From Deltaproteobacteria bacterium (GTDB taxonomy: Bacteria; Desulfobacterota; Desulfarculia; Adiutricales; Adiutricaceae): DNA of 47,669 nucleotides. This document shows positions 25,379-33,868 of this stretch, one piece after another. Made by a program: the position numbers and the translations under genes. The DNA lies in the NCBI GenBank assembly GCA_031264145.1, contig JAISEK010000028.1, positions 1 through 47,669 on the forward strand, written 5' to 3'. Numbering within the stretch: the first letter of the stretch is position 1; the number at the start of each line of letters is the position of its first letter. The notes under the pieces were generated by a model. The model made no database searches. It was given only the letters and a program-made list of their open reading frames with translations, and had not been told where the DNA came from.

Positions 25379-26449
25379 CTAGTCGATGAACTCTATCCAG
25401 CCCCGCGTGTCCGGGGCGTGGCCATACTGGATGCCGACCAGCTCATCGTAGAGCTTCTGGGTGATCGGCCCTACCCGGCCGTCGGCCACGACAAACTCAA
25501 CATCGTCGTGGCAAAGCGTCCCCACCGGGGAGATGACGGCGGCCGTTCCGGAGCCGAAGGCCTCGGTCAGTCGCCCCGAGTCCTTGGCGTCGGTGATCTC
25601 CTTGATGTCCAGGAGCCGCTCCTCGACCTCAAGGCCCAGATCCCTGGCCACGGTCAGGACGGAGGACCTGGTCACTCCTGGAAGAACCGTGCCGGTCAAG
25701 AGTGAGGTGACTATTTTGCCGTCGATGACGAAGAACATGTTCATGCTCCCCACTTCCTCGACGTAGCGGTGCTCGACCGAGTCGAGCCACAGAAGCTGGG
25801 AGAAGCCTTTCCTGGCGGCCTTCTCCGTGGCCAGAAGACTGGCGGCGTAGCTGGGGCCGGCCTTGACAGCCCCCAGGCCGCCTGGGGCCGATCTGGTGTA
25901 GAAGCTCTCGACATAGATCTTTATGGGGGAAAAGCCACCCTTGTAGTAGGCTCCCACCGGGCCCAGGATGATGAACAGCAGATACTCCTTGGCCGGCCTG
26001 ACGCCTAGGTGGGGCTCGGTCGCGATTATGGTGGGTCTTATGTAAAGAGATGATCCCGGCACTGAGGGGGTCCAGCCGCCTTCAATCCTCAAGAGTTCCT
26101 TCAGGGCCTCTAGCAGGAATTTCTCGTCGACCAGGGGAATGGCCATGCGCTCGGCGGATTGGTTGAGGCGCCGGAAGTTGTCGCGGGGGCGGAAGAGGGC
26201 CAAACGGCCATCGGGATGGCGGTAGCATTTTAGCCCCTCGAATATTGTCTGGCTGTAGTGGAGAACCATCGCCGCCGGAGAAAGGCACAGGGGCGAGAGG
26301 GGCTCGATTCTTGGTTGGCACCAGGACCCGTCATAGTAATCCATCTTGAAGATGTGATCGGTTAATATGTCGCCGAAACCAAGCTTCGTCTCATCAGACG
26401 GGTGTTCCTTGAGGTGGCTTTGGGGCAAGAGCCGTTTTGAGATTTCCAT
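25379..26449 (-). CDS. ilvE: branched-chain amino acid aminotransferase
   Basis: A fold-type IV PLP enzyme of 356 residues, the size of group II (eukaryote-like) BCATs. Landmarks: HYSQTIFEGLKCYR, FRPRDNFRRLN, YIRPTIIATEPHLGV, the PLP lysine in GLGAVKAGPSYAAS, VEEVGSMNMFFV, and the phosphate-cup region GTVLPGVTRSS with AFGSGTAAVISPVG. It transfers the amino group between glutamate and branched-chain 2-oxo acids, the last step of Ile/Leu/Val synthesis. ATG 26449 has GGAG six bases upstream; the upstream GTG at 26470 is less likely. It follows coaD by 75 bases on the same strand. Confidence 0.93.
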   Translation of the reverse strand: MEISKRLLPQSHLKEHPSDETKLGFGDILTDHIFKMDYYDGSWCQPRIEPLSPLCLSPAAMVLHYSQTIFEGLKCYRHPDGRLALFRPRDNFRRLNQSAERMAIPLVDEKFLLEALKELLRIEGGWTPSVPGSSLYIRPTIIATEPHLGVRPAKEYLLFIILGPVGAYYKGGFSPIKIYVESFYTRSAPGGLGAVKAGPSYAASLLATEKAARKGFSQLLWLDSVEHRYVEEVGSMNMFFVIDGKIVTSLLTGTVLPGVTRSSVLTVARDLGLEVEERLLDIKEITDAKDSGRLTEAFGSGTAAVISPVGTLCHDDVEFVVADGRVGPITQKLYDELVGIQYGHAPDTRGWIEFID

Positions 26450-26524
26450 GTTGGCTCCACGATTGGGCACTGTCAGTCTGCCCGAGGCTGCTGATGGGTC
26501 TTTCGTGCGTTGCCCAAAAGGCCC

Positions 26525-27010
26525 CTATCCTCCGTATTTGCCCTTAAGGCTCCTGGCGACGGCGGGAGGCACCAGACCCGAGATGGAGGCCCCCAGGGAA
26601 GCGGCCTCCTTGACGGTGGAGGAACTTATGAAAAACCATTGGTAGTCGGCCATCAGGAAGACCGTCTGGACCTCATGGTCCAGGTGGCGGTTGATGACGG
26701 CCAGCTGGTACTCATATTCAAAGTCGGCCGAGCCCCTGAGTCCCCGCAGGATGGCCGTGGCCCCGACCGATCTCGCATACTCGACGGTGAGCCCGGAGAA
26801 GCTGGTGACCTCTACCCGGCCGGGGGGCAGGTGGGACAGACACTCGACAAGAAGGGCCAGCCTCTCCTCCAGGGTAAAAAGGGTGGTCTTGCCAGGGTTG
26901 ATGGCCACCGAGACGATGACCCTGTCAAACACGTCCAGACTCCTCTCCACCAGGCTTAAGTGCCCGTTGGTGGGTGGATCGAAGGAGCCTGGATAAAGAG
27001 CGTGGGCCAA
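26525..27010 (-). CDS. coaD: phosphopantetheine adenylyltransferase
   Basis: A 161-residue enzyme of the usual length, forming dephospho-CoA from 4'-phosphopantetheine and ATP. It has the nucleotidylyltransferase motif PGSFDPPTNGH at the start, AILRGLRGSADFEYE in the middle, and the ISSSTVKE motif near the C-terminus. The start must be TTG 27010, because family alignment requires MxHALYPGSFDP, and the preceding codons are ACT and then the TAG stop of tig in the same frame. Thus tig and coaD are separated by only three bases and share the frame. Translation of coaD probably depends on ribosomes ending at tig (inference). Confidence 0.93.
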   Translation of the reverse strand: MAHALYPGSFDPPTNGHLSLVERSLDVFDRVIVSVAINPGKTTLFTLEERLALLVECLSHLPPGRVEVTSFSGLTVEYARSVGATAILRGLRGSADFEYEYQLAVINRHLDHEVQTVFLMADYQWFFISSSTVKEAASLGASISGLVPPAVARSLKGKYGG

Positions 27011-27013
27011 AGT

Positions 27014-28531
27014 CTACTCAGTCTGGCCAGCGTCGGCGTCGTTGGAGGGCGGGCCGGCCGGGCTCGGTGCCGCGCCGGAGCTTTCCGGTTGGCCGTCTGG
27101 GCCGAGGGCCATGGGTTCGTTTACCCTCTCTTGCTGCAAACTGGCGGCATAAGGCCGTCCGTCCGGGCCGAGGATGACTGATTCGCCGTCCTGGCCATCA
27201 TTGGCCTGGGGAGGCAGATCCGTGGTCTGCTCGACATATTTTATCTTGCATTTTGAGAGAATGAACTTATAAATTTTATCAGATAAGATAGAGTTTTTAT
27301 AAATATCAAATACCTTTTTAGACTTAAGGGTAGCTATTCTTGTATCGTTTGGAGGATATTCAGCGCATAAAAGTTTAATGACGTTATCAACCTCTTCATC
27401 TCTGACTTTTATGTCATATACTTCAGATATTTTGTTTAATAATATTGATGACTTTAAGTTGCGGATAGCTTTTCCCTTGAGTCTGTTTCTTAAGTCTTCA
27501 TTTTTAAACCAAGTCTCCGGTGGTTCCTTAATTTGGACTATGTTTTTATCTTGGTACTTATCCAGGAGGTCCATGATCATCCTGTCAACCTCGTTGTCGA
27601 CCAGTGAGTCCGGCATCCTAAAATCAAGGGGCTCGACCAGTTTCTCCATGACCTGCGAGCGGAGCATTTCCGTGGAGTAGTTTTCCTGCGAGGCCATCAG
27701 GTTGTCGTGGATTAGCTTTTTCAAGTCCCCGAGATTCTCGACCTCCGCGACGTTGATGTCCTTGGCCAACTCATCGTTGATCTCCGGTATTTCCCTGCTG
27801 TAGACGGAGTCAACCGTTATCTCGAAGACGACCTCTTGGCCGGCCAGCCGAGTGTTCCCATAATTCTCGGGCAAGACCATGGTCAATCTGAAGAGATCGC
27901 CGGTCTTGTGGCCGATCAGGGCCGTCTCGATGTCCGGAAGCAGATTGGAGTCGCCCAGATCAAAGGAAGCTGGCTCGTCGGCATCCTCCTGGGACACCAG
28001 TTCCTGGTCCTTGAAGAGCTTGGAGTGGATGACGACCCGGTCGCCCATCACTATTGCGTGATCGGGCTCGGTGGCTTTGATGACGGCCACGCTTTTGGCC
28101 AGCAGGCGGAGCTCGTTTTCGATCATCTTGTCGGTCACCTTTGGCTTAACCGCAGACAGCTCGAAATGATCGAAGGCGGGCAACGAGATTTTCGGGATAT
28201 AGTCAAAGCTGACGGTGAACTGGAGCGGTTGGCCATCCTTGATCTCGAAGGGCATGATAACCGGGGTGGTCACCGGGTTCACGGAAAGCTCGTCCAGGGT
28301 CTTTTCGATGGCAGGGTTCAGGACCAATCTGGTCAGGTGCTCCACGATGTGGCTATTGTACTGTTTCGAGACCACGGCCCTGGGGGCTTTCCCGGGCCTG
28401 AATCCCTTTATGTGGGCCTGGAAGGTCAGCCTGTCGATAAGCTCGTTGTATTCGGTGGCGTACTCCGCGACGGGGATTTCTATGGTTATCTTTTTTCTGG
28501 TTGGGTTGGTGTCTTCGACGGTGGTCTGCAT
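27014..28531 (-). CDS. tig: trigger factor (ribosome-bound chaperone and peptidyl-prolyl isomerase)
   Basis: About 505 residues, longer than the usual 430-450. It has an N-terminal ribosome-binding domain with the GFRPGKAP signature, a central FKBP-like isomerase domain (GDRVVIHSKLF... LAGQEVVFEITVDSV) and a helical C-terminal domain. GGAG five bases upstream favours ATG 28531 (MQTTVEDT); the adjacent ATG 28534 is possible. The C-terminal domain from 27240 to 27560 is strikingly AT-rich although the family sequence continues. The last 65 residues are an extra hydrophilic tail containing LGPDGRP and LGPDGQP, not part of a normal trigger factor. It is first in a tig-coaD-ilvE group just after tRNA-Leu. 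Confidence 0.93.
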   Translation of the reverse strand: MQTTVEDTNPTRKKITIEIPVAEYATEYNELIDRLTFQAHIKGFRPGKAPRAVVSKQYNSHIVEHLTRLVLNPAIEKTLDELSVNPVTTPVIMPFEIKDGQPLQFTVSFDYIPKISLPAFDHFELSAVKPKVTDKMIENELRLLAKSVAVIKATEPDHAIVMGDRVVIHSKLFKDQELVSQEDADEPASFDLGDSNLLPDIETALIGHKTGDLFRLTMVLPENYGNTRLAGQEVVFEITVDSVYSREIPEINDELAKDINVAEVENLGDLKKLIHDNLMASQENYSTEMLRSQVMEKLVEPLDFRMPDSLVDNEVDRMIMDLLDKYQDKNIVQIKEPPETWFKNEDLRNRLKGKAIRNLKSSILLNKISEVYDIKVRDEEVDNVIKLLCAEYPPNDTRIATLKSKKVFDIYKNSILSDKIYKFILSKCKIKYVEQTTDLPPQANDGQDGESVILGPDGRPYAASLQQERVNEPMALGPDGQPESSGAAPSPAGPPSNDADAGQTE

Positions 28532-28576
28532 CATGGCTCCGGGGAACTGGAGGAGCGCTCCAATTTTTAGATGGGG

Positions 28577-28661
28577 TGGTGCGAGAGAGGGGATTTGAAC
28601 CCCTACAGCCAAAGCCGCCGGCTCCTAAGGCCGGTGCGTCTACCAATTCCGCCACTCTCGC
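28577..28661 (-). tRNA. tRNA-Leu (anticodon TAG)
   Basis: Read on the minus strand, acceptor arms GCGAGAG and CTCTCGC pair, the 3' CCA is encoded, the D-loop has GGTAGACGC, and the T-arm reads GGGGTTCAAATCCCC. The anticodon loop CTTAGGA gives TAG, closed by CCGGC/GCCGG. A long variable arm (about 13 bases) marks it as class II, fitting leucine. It lies 45 bases upstream of the tig start, so the two may share a transcript. Confidence 0.95.
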
Positions 28662-29107
28662 TGAAGACTCGACCGCGGGATAAGTAGGTTCTGTTTCGTT
28701 AGCCCTGGGTTAAAGACGACAATCGCAACCCAGTCATAGGTTGGTGAGACAAAAAATTTATTTGTGTTTTATTTGGTGCTTTATGGTTATGGCTGTTTTC
28801 AAGTTGGATGATTGACCAATAAGATATGTTAAATTATCAGGGAATAATTTTTTATATATAAAAAGGGCAATACCGCAAATTAACTAAAATATATGTATTG
28901 ATAGTTGAGATAGTAAAACCGTACTAATTATGTGGAGAATAGATATAGCCAGTTGCCTGGTTGGCTGGGCTAGTTTCCTGGACAAAGGCCCAGGACTGCC
29001 TTCGCTAGGCGAATAAGGAATGTACCCTAATATTGGGAAAAAGGCAAGAAATTATTGAGGCCCATTGGGGCCCGGACAGCCGGCCCCGCGAAAAGACCAG
29101 GAAGACC
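28662..29107. other. AT-rich gap between tRNA-Leu and rpoN
   Basis: About 445 bases. It should hold the tRNA promoter. Near 29065-29095 a GC-rich inverted repeat (GGGGCC/GGCCCC) could end the rpoN transcript, but the nearest T-run is about 30 bases away. No gene was recognised. Confidence 0.4.
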
Positions 29108-30586
29108 TCAGAACATCTGCCTGCGCTCGGCGGAAGAGCCGAACCCAAGAAGCTCCCGGTACTTGGCCACGGTGCGGCGGGCGATGTTGATGTTGGAGCC
29201 CTGGAGTATCTCCACGATTCGCTGATCGCTCAGGGGCTTGGTCGGATCCTCGCCGCCAATGATCTGCTTGATTCGGTTCTTGACGCTTTCTGACGACAGT
29301 GAGTCGCCCTGGAACCGGCTTATGGAATTGTCGAAGAAATACTTCAGCTCAAAGACGCCCCTGGGCGTTCCCACGTACTTGTTTGTGGTCACCCGGCTGA
29401 TGGTCGACTCGTGGCAGCCGAGTTCCTCGGCCACGTCCCGCAGGACCAGGGGCTTTAGGTAATCCACGCCCTTGTCGAGGAAGTCCTCTTGGAACTTGAA
29501 TATTGACTCAGTTACGCGATAAATTGTTCTTTGTCTCTGGTTGATGCTCTTTATTAAGTTTTGGGCACCTTTTAGCTTTTCCTTGAGGTATTTGCGAGTC
29601 TCATCCGAGGCCGATCTGTCGCTGAGCAGGCGGCGGTAGGCCTTGTTGAACTTCAGCCTCGGCAGGCCGTCCTCGTTTAGGGTGATGACGTAATCAGCGC
29701 CGATTTTGGAGATAAACACGTCAGGGGTAACGTAAATGGGATCGTTTAGGGCGTAGGCCCTGGCCGGCCTGGGATCCAGGGACCGGAGCGTCTCAATGGC
29801 CGCCGTGGCCTGCTCTTTTTCGCACTGCAGGGCCTTGCAGAGGCCCGGGAGATCCTTTTTTTCCAGAAGCCTCAGGTGGTGCCTGCATATCTCGGCGGCC
29901 AGGCCGTTCTCCAGGTCCAGGCGCCTCAGCTGGAGGATCAGGCACTCCGAGAGGTCCCGCGCGGCCACGCCGGCCGGGTCCAGCTCCTGGATCCTGGACA
30001 GGGTTTCCTCGATCTCGCTGACGGTCGAGCCGCACAGTGCCGCCAGCTCCTCAAGCGAGGCCACCAGATAGCCGTCGTCGTCGATGTTGCCGATGATTTC
30101 CTGCCCCCGCTTGTAGTCCTCTGGCGAGATGGCCGAAAAGCCCCACTGCCAGGTCAGGTGGTCCGTCAGCGAGGTCCTCGAGGCGGTGAAGGTGTCGAAG
30201 CTGGGCTGATCCTCCGGGCTCTCGTGGCTGCCAGTGCCCAGGGTGGTAGAGGGGGAGCTTGAATACTCGCCAAAATAGTTCTCCCAGTCAAACTCTTCCC
30301 GGATGTTCTCCTCCGAGCTGCCCGAGGCCTCGGCGAACTGATCCGGCTCCGGGGGCGTCTCCGGGGACTGGTCGTAGCCGGGATCGGGCATGGCCGTCTG
30401 GCCGGCCGCCTCGGCGCTGTCGCCCGGGGGGGTAAGATCCAGGAGGGGATTCTCCATCATTTCCTGGTAAATTTCCTCGGTCAACTCCATCTGGTTGAGC
30501 TGCAAAAGCTTGATGGCGTATTGCAGCTGCGGAGTCATGATCATAACTTGGGATTGTTTCTGACTTATATTCAGTTCCATAGCCAT
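29108..30586 (-). CDS. rpoN: RNA polymerase sigma-54 factor
   Basis: 492 residues with the three sigma-54 regions. The N-terminal Gln/Leu-rich activator-interacting region is present (QKQSQVMIMTPQLQYAIKLLQ). An acidic region II spans about residues 50-120 (PETPPEPDQFAEASGSSEENI). The core- and DNA-binding region III has the RpoN box ARRTVAKYR near the C-terminus. It recognises -24/-12 promoters and needs enhancer-binding ATPases. ATG 30586 is preceded by GGAG at ten bases. Sitting 56 bases behind lptB is a common proteobacterial arrangement. Confidence 0.96.
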   Translation of the reverse strand: MAMELNISQKQSQVMIMTPQLQYAIKLLQLNQMELTEEIYQEMMENPLLDLTPPGDSAEAAGQTAMPDPGYDQSPETPPEPDQFAEASGSSEENIREEFDWENYFGEYSSSPSTTLGTGSHESPEDQPSFDTFTASRTSLTDHLTWQWGFSAISPEDYKRGQEIIGNIDDDGYLVASLEELAALCGSTVSEIEETLSRIQELDPAGVAARDLSECLILQLRRLDLENGLAAEICRHHLRLLEKKDLPGLCKALQCEKEQATAAIETLRSLDPRPARAYALNDPIYVTPDVFISKIGADYVITLNEDGLPRLKFNKAYRRLLSDRSASDETRKYLKEKLKGAQNLIKSINQRQRTIYRVTESIFKFQEDFLDKGVDYLKPLVLRDVAEELGCHESTISRVTTNKYVGTPRGVFELKYFFDNSISRFQGDSLSSESVKNRIKQIIGGEDPTKPLSDQRIVEILQGSNINIARRTVAKYRELLGFGSSAERRQMF

Positions 30587-30642
30587 AATCGGTCAACTCC
30601 AGATATGGGGGAGGGCCCCGGGGGCGGCGCGGCCGGGAGTGG

Positions 30643-31374
30643 TCAAAGCGAGAAGCCCTGGCCCAGGTAAATTCGCCTGACGACCTCGTCGTCGGCGAGT
30701 TCTCGGGGCAGGCCCTCCTTCAGGACCCGGCCCTCGTTGATGATGTAGGCCTTGTCGCAGACATGGAGGGTTTCCCGGACGTTGTGGTCGGAGATCAGGA
30801 TGCCCATGCCCTTGGCCTTCAAAAGGCGGATGAGCTGCTGGATGTCGCCCACGGCGATGGGATCGATCCCGGCGAATGGTTCGTCGAAAAGAAGGAAGAC
30901 CGGGTTCATGGCCAGGGCCCTGGTTATCTCCAGCCGGCGCCGCTCGCCGCCGGACAGGGACACGGCCTTGTTGTTGGCCAGGTGGGTCAGCCCGAGCTCG
31001 CTCAGGAGCACCCTCAGTCGGTCCTGCCTGGCCTTGCGGTCAAGATCAAGGGTCTCCAGGATGGCCATGACGTTGTCGGCTACGGTCAGGCGCCTGAAGA
31101 TGGATGGCTCCTGGGGGAGGTAGGTCAGGCCCATCCTGGCCCTTTTGTACATGGGCCACTCCGTCAGATCGTGGTCGTCCAGGAGGACCACGCCGGCGTC
31201 GGGGGGGATCAGGCCCACCAGCATGTAGAAGGTCGTGGTCTTGCCGGCCCCGTTGGGGCCAAGCAGGCCGCAAATCTCGCCCACGCCCAGGGAGATGTCG
31301 ACCCCGTCGACCACCCGTCTGGCCCCATAGCCCTTGACCAGGCCGGAGGCGGCTAGATGCCTGGGGGAACTCAC
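30643..31374 (-). CDS. lptB: LPS export ABC transporter ATP-binding protein
   Basis: A 243-residue ATPase with Walker [11 protein letters not shown]-loop LPQEPSIF, signature LSGGERRR, Walker B VFLLFDEP and switch ISDHN, all typical of LptB. It powers lipopolysaccharide transport from the inner membrane with LptFG. It starts with GTG 31374, whose GTGA overlaps the lptA stop codon by four bases, so the two are translationally coupled. Genes for LptF and LptG are not in the window. Confidence 0.96.
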   Translation of the reverse strand: MSSPRHLAASGLVKGYGARRVVDGVDISLGVGEICGLLGPNGAGKTTTFYMLVGLIPPDAGVVLLDDHDLTEWPMYKRARMGLTYLPQEPSIFRRLTVADNVMAILETLDLDRKARQDRLRVLLSELGLTHLANNKAVSLSGGERRRLEITRALAMNPVFLLFDEPFAGIDPIAVGDIQQLIRLLKAKGMGILISDHNVRETLHVCDKAYIINEGRVLKEGLPRELADDEVVRRIYLGQGFSL

Positions 31375-32036
31375 CGTGGCCGGCCGTTCTCGTCGTAGAA
31401 GGCCCTTACCCTCTGGTTTTCCCTGCTTTCTACCTGGCTGCGGTTCTGATCCAGGTAGTATATGACCTGATGGCCGGTCACCGAGTTGCCGGCCTCCCAG
31501 ACCCGTGCGTCCCCGGTCAGAATCAGGCGGCGCGGCTCAGACTTGGCCAGATACAGGGCCTTCTGGCCCACGGCCAGCCGATCGCGCTGCTGGATCTTGA
31601 CCGATCCCTCGCAGTCGATCCTGTAGATCTCCTGCCCGCCGTCCAGGGGGGTGGTGCCAGGGTTGCCGCCATGGGTAGCGGGGGAGGGGTCGGCGGAGGC
31701 CGTTTGGGCGGCAAGGGGCGCCAGGGGCGGCGCCTGGGCCGCGTCGGTCCCGGCGGCCGGGGCCTGGCCGCCGGTGTCGCCTGGCTGGCCGCCAGCAGGC
31801 TGGTAGTGGACCCTCATCAGGTCGCAGGTGATTATGAGATCGTCCTGCCTTGTGATTACCCGGCCGCTGAAGGTGACGATGCGGCTGTTGTCGTCCGAGG
31901 TCATCCTGTCGGCCGAGATGGATATGGGCCCGCTGCTGTTGCCCAAGGGGGTGTCGACGGCCAGGGCCAGGCCAGGGAGGCCCGTCAGCGACAAGGCCAG
32001 ACAGAGCATTCCAAGAATTGTTTTCCGAGATATCAT
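31371..32036 (-). CDS. lptA: LPS transport periplasmic protein LptA with low-complexity insertion
   Basis: About 221 residues from ATG 32036. The first 26 residues are a signal peptide ([20 protein letters not shown], cleavage after ALA). The OstA/LptA fold strands follow ([23 protein letters not shown] and later [28 protein letters not shown]). Between them is a 60-residue Gly/Pro/Ala-rich insertion that normal LptA lacks, probably a loop out of the beta-jellyroll. It forms the periplasmic bridge carrying LPS to LptDE. A weak AGGT precedes the start. The gene begins 16 bases after lptC. Confidence 0.88.
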   Translation of the reverse strand: MISRKTILGMLCLALSLTGLPGLALAVDTPLGNSSGPISISADRMTSDDNSRIVTFSGRVITRQDDLIITCDLMRVHYQPAGGQPGDTGGQAPAAGTDAAQAPPLAPLAAQTASADPSPATHGGNPGTTPLDGGQEIYRIDCEGSVKIQQRDRLAVGQKALYLAKSEPRRLILTGDARVWEAGNSVTGHQVIYYLDQNRSQVESRENQRVRAFYDENGRPR

Positions 32037-32052
32037 AACGATATACCTGAAG

Positions 32053-32715
32053 CTAGCTGGCTTGGCCAGGCCCGCGTTCTGGCCCCTGGGTCCGGCCGGT
32101 CGGGCCATCCTGGGTAATCAGCATGAAGACGCGGCCCTCGACCTCCAGCTGGCCTGAGGAGGTGTTGTACTGGAAGCTCTTGCCCGAGAGGCTGAGGCCG
32201 GGATCCTCGAGACAGAAGGCCTCCGGGCTGGAGAAGGTCCCTGAGTCCATGTCGAGCTCCATCCTGGGGCTGGTGATGATCCGCCCCAGGTTATCGGAAG
32301 TCTTGACCGATCCGGTTAGGAGGACCAATTTTTGCGTGGGCTCGTAACGACCCGTCTCCGCCGAGATCCTGTAACTGCTGCCATTGGATTCTATGTCGGC
32401 CTTGACCTCTGAGAGCAGAAAATAATCGTCGTCCTTGTAGTAGTGGGCGTTGGCCGCCTGGACCGACATGGTCCGCCCGTTGGCCCCCGTCTCGCTCAGG
32501 ACGAGGTTGCCGAGGCGCATGTCCACGTTGGCCGGCAACATGTCCTGGAGACTACCGAGCTTGAAGCCGCTTAGGTTCTTGGCGTTCCACAGGAGCACCC
32601 CCAACATGATGACCAGGACGGCTATGGAGCATAGGGTGAGGAATCTGACTCTGGACACGGCTCGTGGACCAAACTTTTGACTATTGGAACGTGGCGATTG
32701 GCAGCTTGGGTTCAT
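32053..32715 (-). CDS. lptC: LPS export system protein LptC
   Basis: About 220 residues from ATG 32715, with one N-terminal membrane anchor (LTLCSIAVLVIMLGVLLW) after a basic stretch, then an LptC beta-jellyroll (YYKDDDYFLLSEVKADIESNG... LTGSVKTSDNLGRIITSPRMELD). It hands LPS from LptFGB to LptA. The frame is open to ATG 32820, but a perfect promoter lies inside that upstream stretch, so 32715 is preferred. A Shine-Dalgarno sequence is not evident. Confidence 0.88.
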   Translation of the reverse strand: MNPSCQSPRSNSQKFGPRAVSRVRFLTLCSIAVLVIMLGVLLWNAKNLSGFKLGSLQDMLPANVDMRLGNLVLSETGANGRTMSVQAANAHYYKDDDYFLLSEVKADIESNGSSYRISAETGRYEPTQKLVLLTGSVKTSDNLGRIITSPRMELDMDSGTFSSPEAFCLEDPGLSLSGKSFQYNTSSGQLEVEGRVFMLITQDGPTGRTQGPERGPGQAS

Positions 32716-32776
32716 CGCTAGCCGACATGGCCCCCTGGCCCGTCTAGGCCCAAGATCAACTGCCGGATATGTCCAG

Positions 32777-32805
32777 ATTATACAACTTGGGTTGGGCCGT
32801 GTCAA
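32777..32805 (-). promoter_or_regulatory. consensus sigma-70 promoter of the lptCAB-rpoN operon
   Basis: On the minus strand TTGACA (32800-32805), exactly 17 bases, then TATAAT (32777-32782): both hexamers match consensus. Transcription would start near 32770, about 55 bases before the lptC ATG. Confidence 0.85.
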
Positions 32806-33207
32806 AAAAGTTCTTTGCATTTTTTGTGCCTGAAGCTAAATATGGTTAACGTCAGGACATCACTTGCAAAATTGTTATTTTGGGTCCGCCTAGGCGGATG
32901 GGGATGGAGTGCCGATCCGGGCCAGGGGCCGGCTTTCCGCAAGGGGGCACGGCGGTTTGGGCTTGAATATGATGTCCTGTTAAGATAATAAAATATCTTT
33001 TCTACGCTTTACTTTAATTATTTCTAAATAAAGTAAATATTTGTGTTTATTGTGGCTATTGTGGTCAGCGTTGGTTTTCCCGGCGGCCCTGCCGCCGGGG
33101 CCTGGGTTTCGGGAGGGGAGGCGGCCAGGGGATGGTTTGGGATAATCTCGTTCTGGGTTTAGCGATCACTTGGGTAAAAATATTCCACCCGTGCAAATGA
33201 AAACAGC

Positions 33208-33330
33208 TAGTACTTTGTTTTTCTTGATTTGACGGGTTGTAGATGCCTCGGATTAATCTGACCAGGCCTACGTCGATACTGAGTAAATTGAGCCGTTATT
33301 ATCCGATATTCCAAGAAAAACAAGGTACTA
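33208..33330 (-). mobile_element. MITE-like element, copy 2 (123 bp, terminal inverted repeats)
   Basis: The left end TAGTACTTTGTTTTTCTTGA and the inverted right end TAGTACCTTGTTTTTCTTGG match at 18 of 20 positions; with one flanking base on each side the ends read CTAG...CTAG. The body is about 85% identical by eye to 2389-2510 in reverse orientation. It is too short to code for a transposase. Confidence 0.75.
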
Positions 33331-33426
33331 GGCTGCCCGATCCAGAACCGGAATTGGCCTGAATGTAATAGTGCCATTCCAGACCCACGATTCAATCTCA
33401 CCGTTAAGACTGGCAGACGAGACGGA

Positions 33427-33522
33427 GGCCAGACCCACCGAGCCTTCTTTTTACCAAGCCATCATCTTTGCGACGATGAGTTGCTTTGCTACAATGTAGC
33501 CTTGCTACTTTTGGGTCTGGCC
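33427..33522. repeat. 11-bp inverted repeat flanking a 74-bp segment
   Basis: GGCCAGACCCA (33427-33437) and TGGGTCTGGCC (33512-33522) are perfect inverted copies. A further CCAGACCCA lies at 33379-33387. It may be the remnant of another short element near the MITE. Confidence 0.4.
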
Positions 33523-33868
33523 CTATTTTAGCAATATCGGAGGTAGGTAAGCCCAATAAGCATTTTTTTGGTTTTGACAATATTTAATATATTGTAAAGT
33601 AGAAATTGGTATGATTTATACAGTATTAATCACCATAACAAACTAGAAATATATAAATTTTATATATAATAATGGTAACTATAATTTTTATATCGACAAT
33701 AAATCAAGCAATGATTGCCTAAAAATGTATATGGCATCACGCCCAACGGAGACATGGACATGAAAATCAAGTTCTCGCCATTAAAGCCCAGGCTGATTTC
33801 GGCTTTCATATTCATTCCCACCTCCAGACGAGCCATCCATTGTCATTGGACAATCCTGGCTCTCATCC

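Larger units (their letters stand above)
32806..33868. other. long intergenic region with mobile-element remnants
   Basis: More than 1 kb without a gene. It includes a MITE-like copy (33208-33330), a short 11-bp inverted repeat GGCCAGACCCA/TGGGTCTGGCC spanning 33427-33522, and AT-rich tracts around 32990-33050 and 33580-33710. The composition alternates between GC-rich and AT-rich blocks, as if assembled from insertions. Confidence 0.55.
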
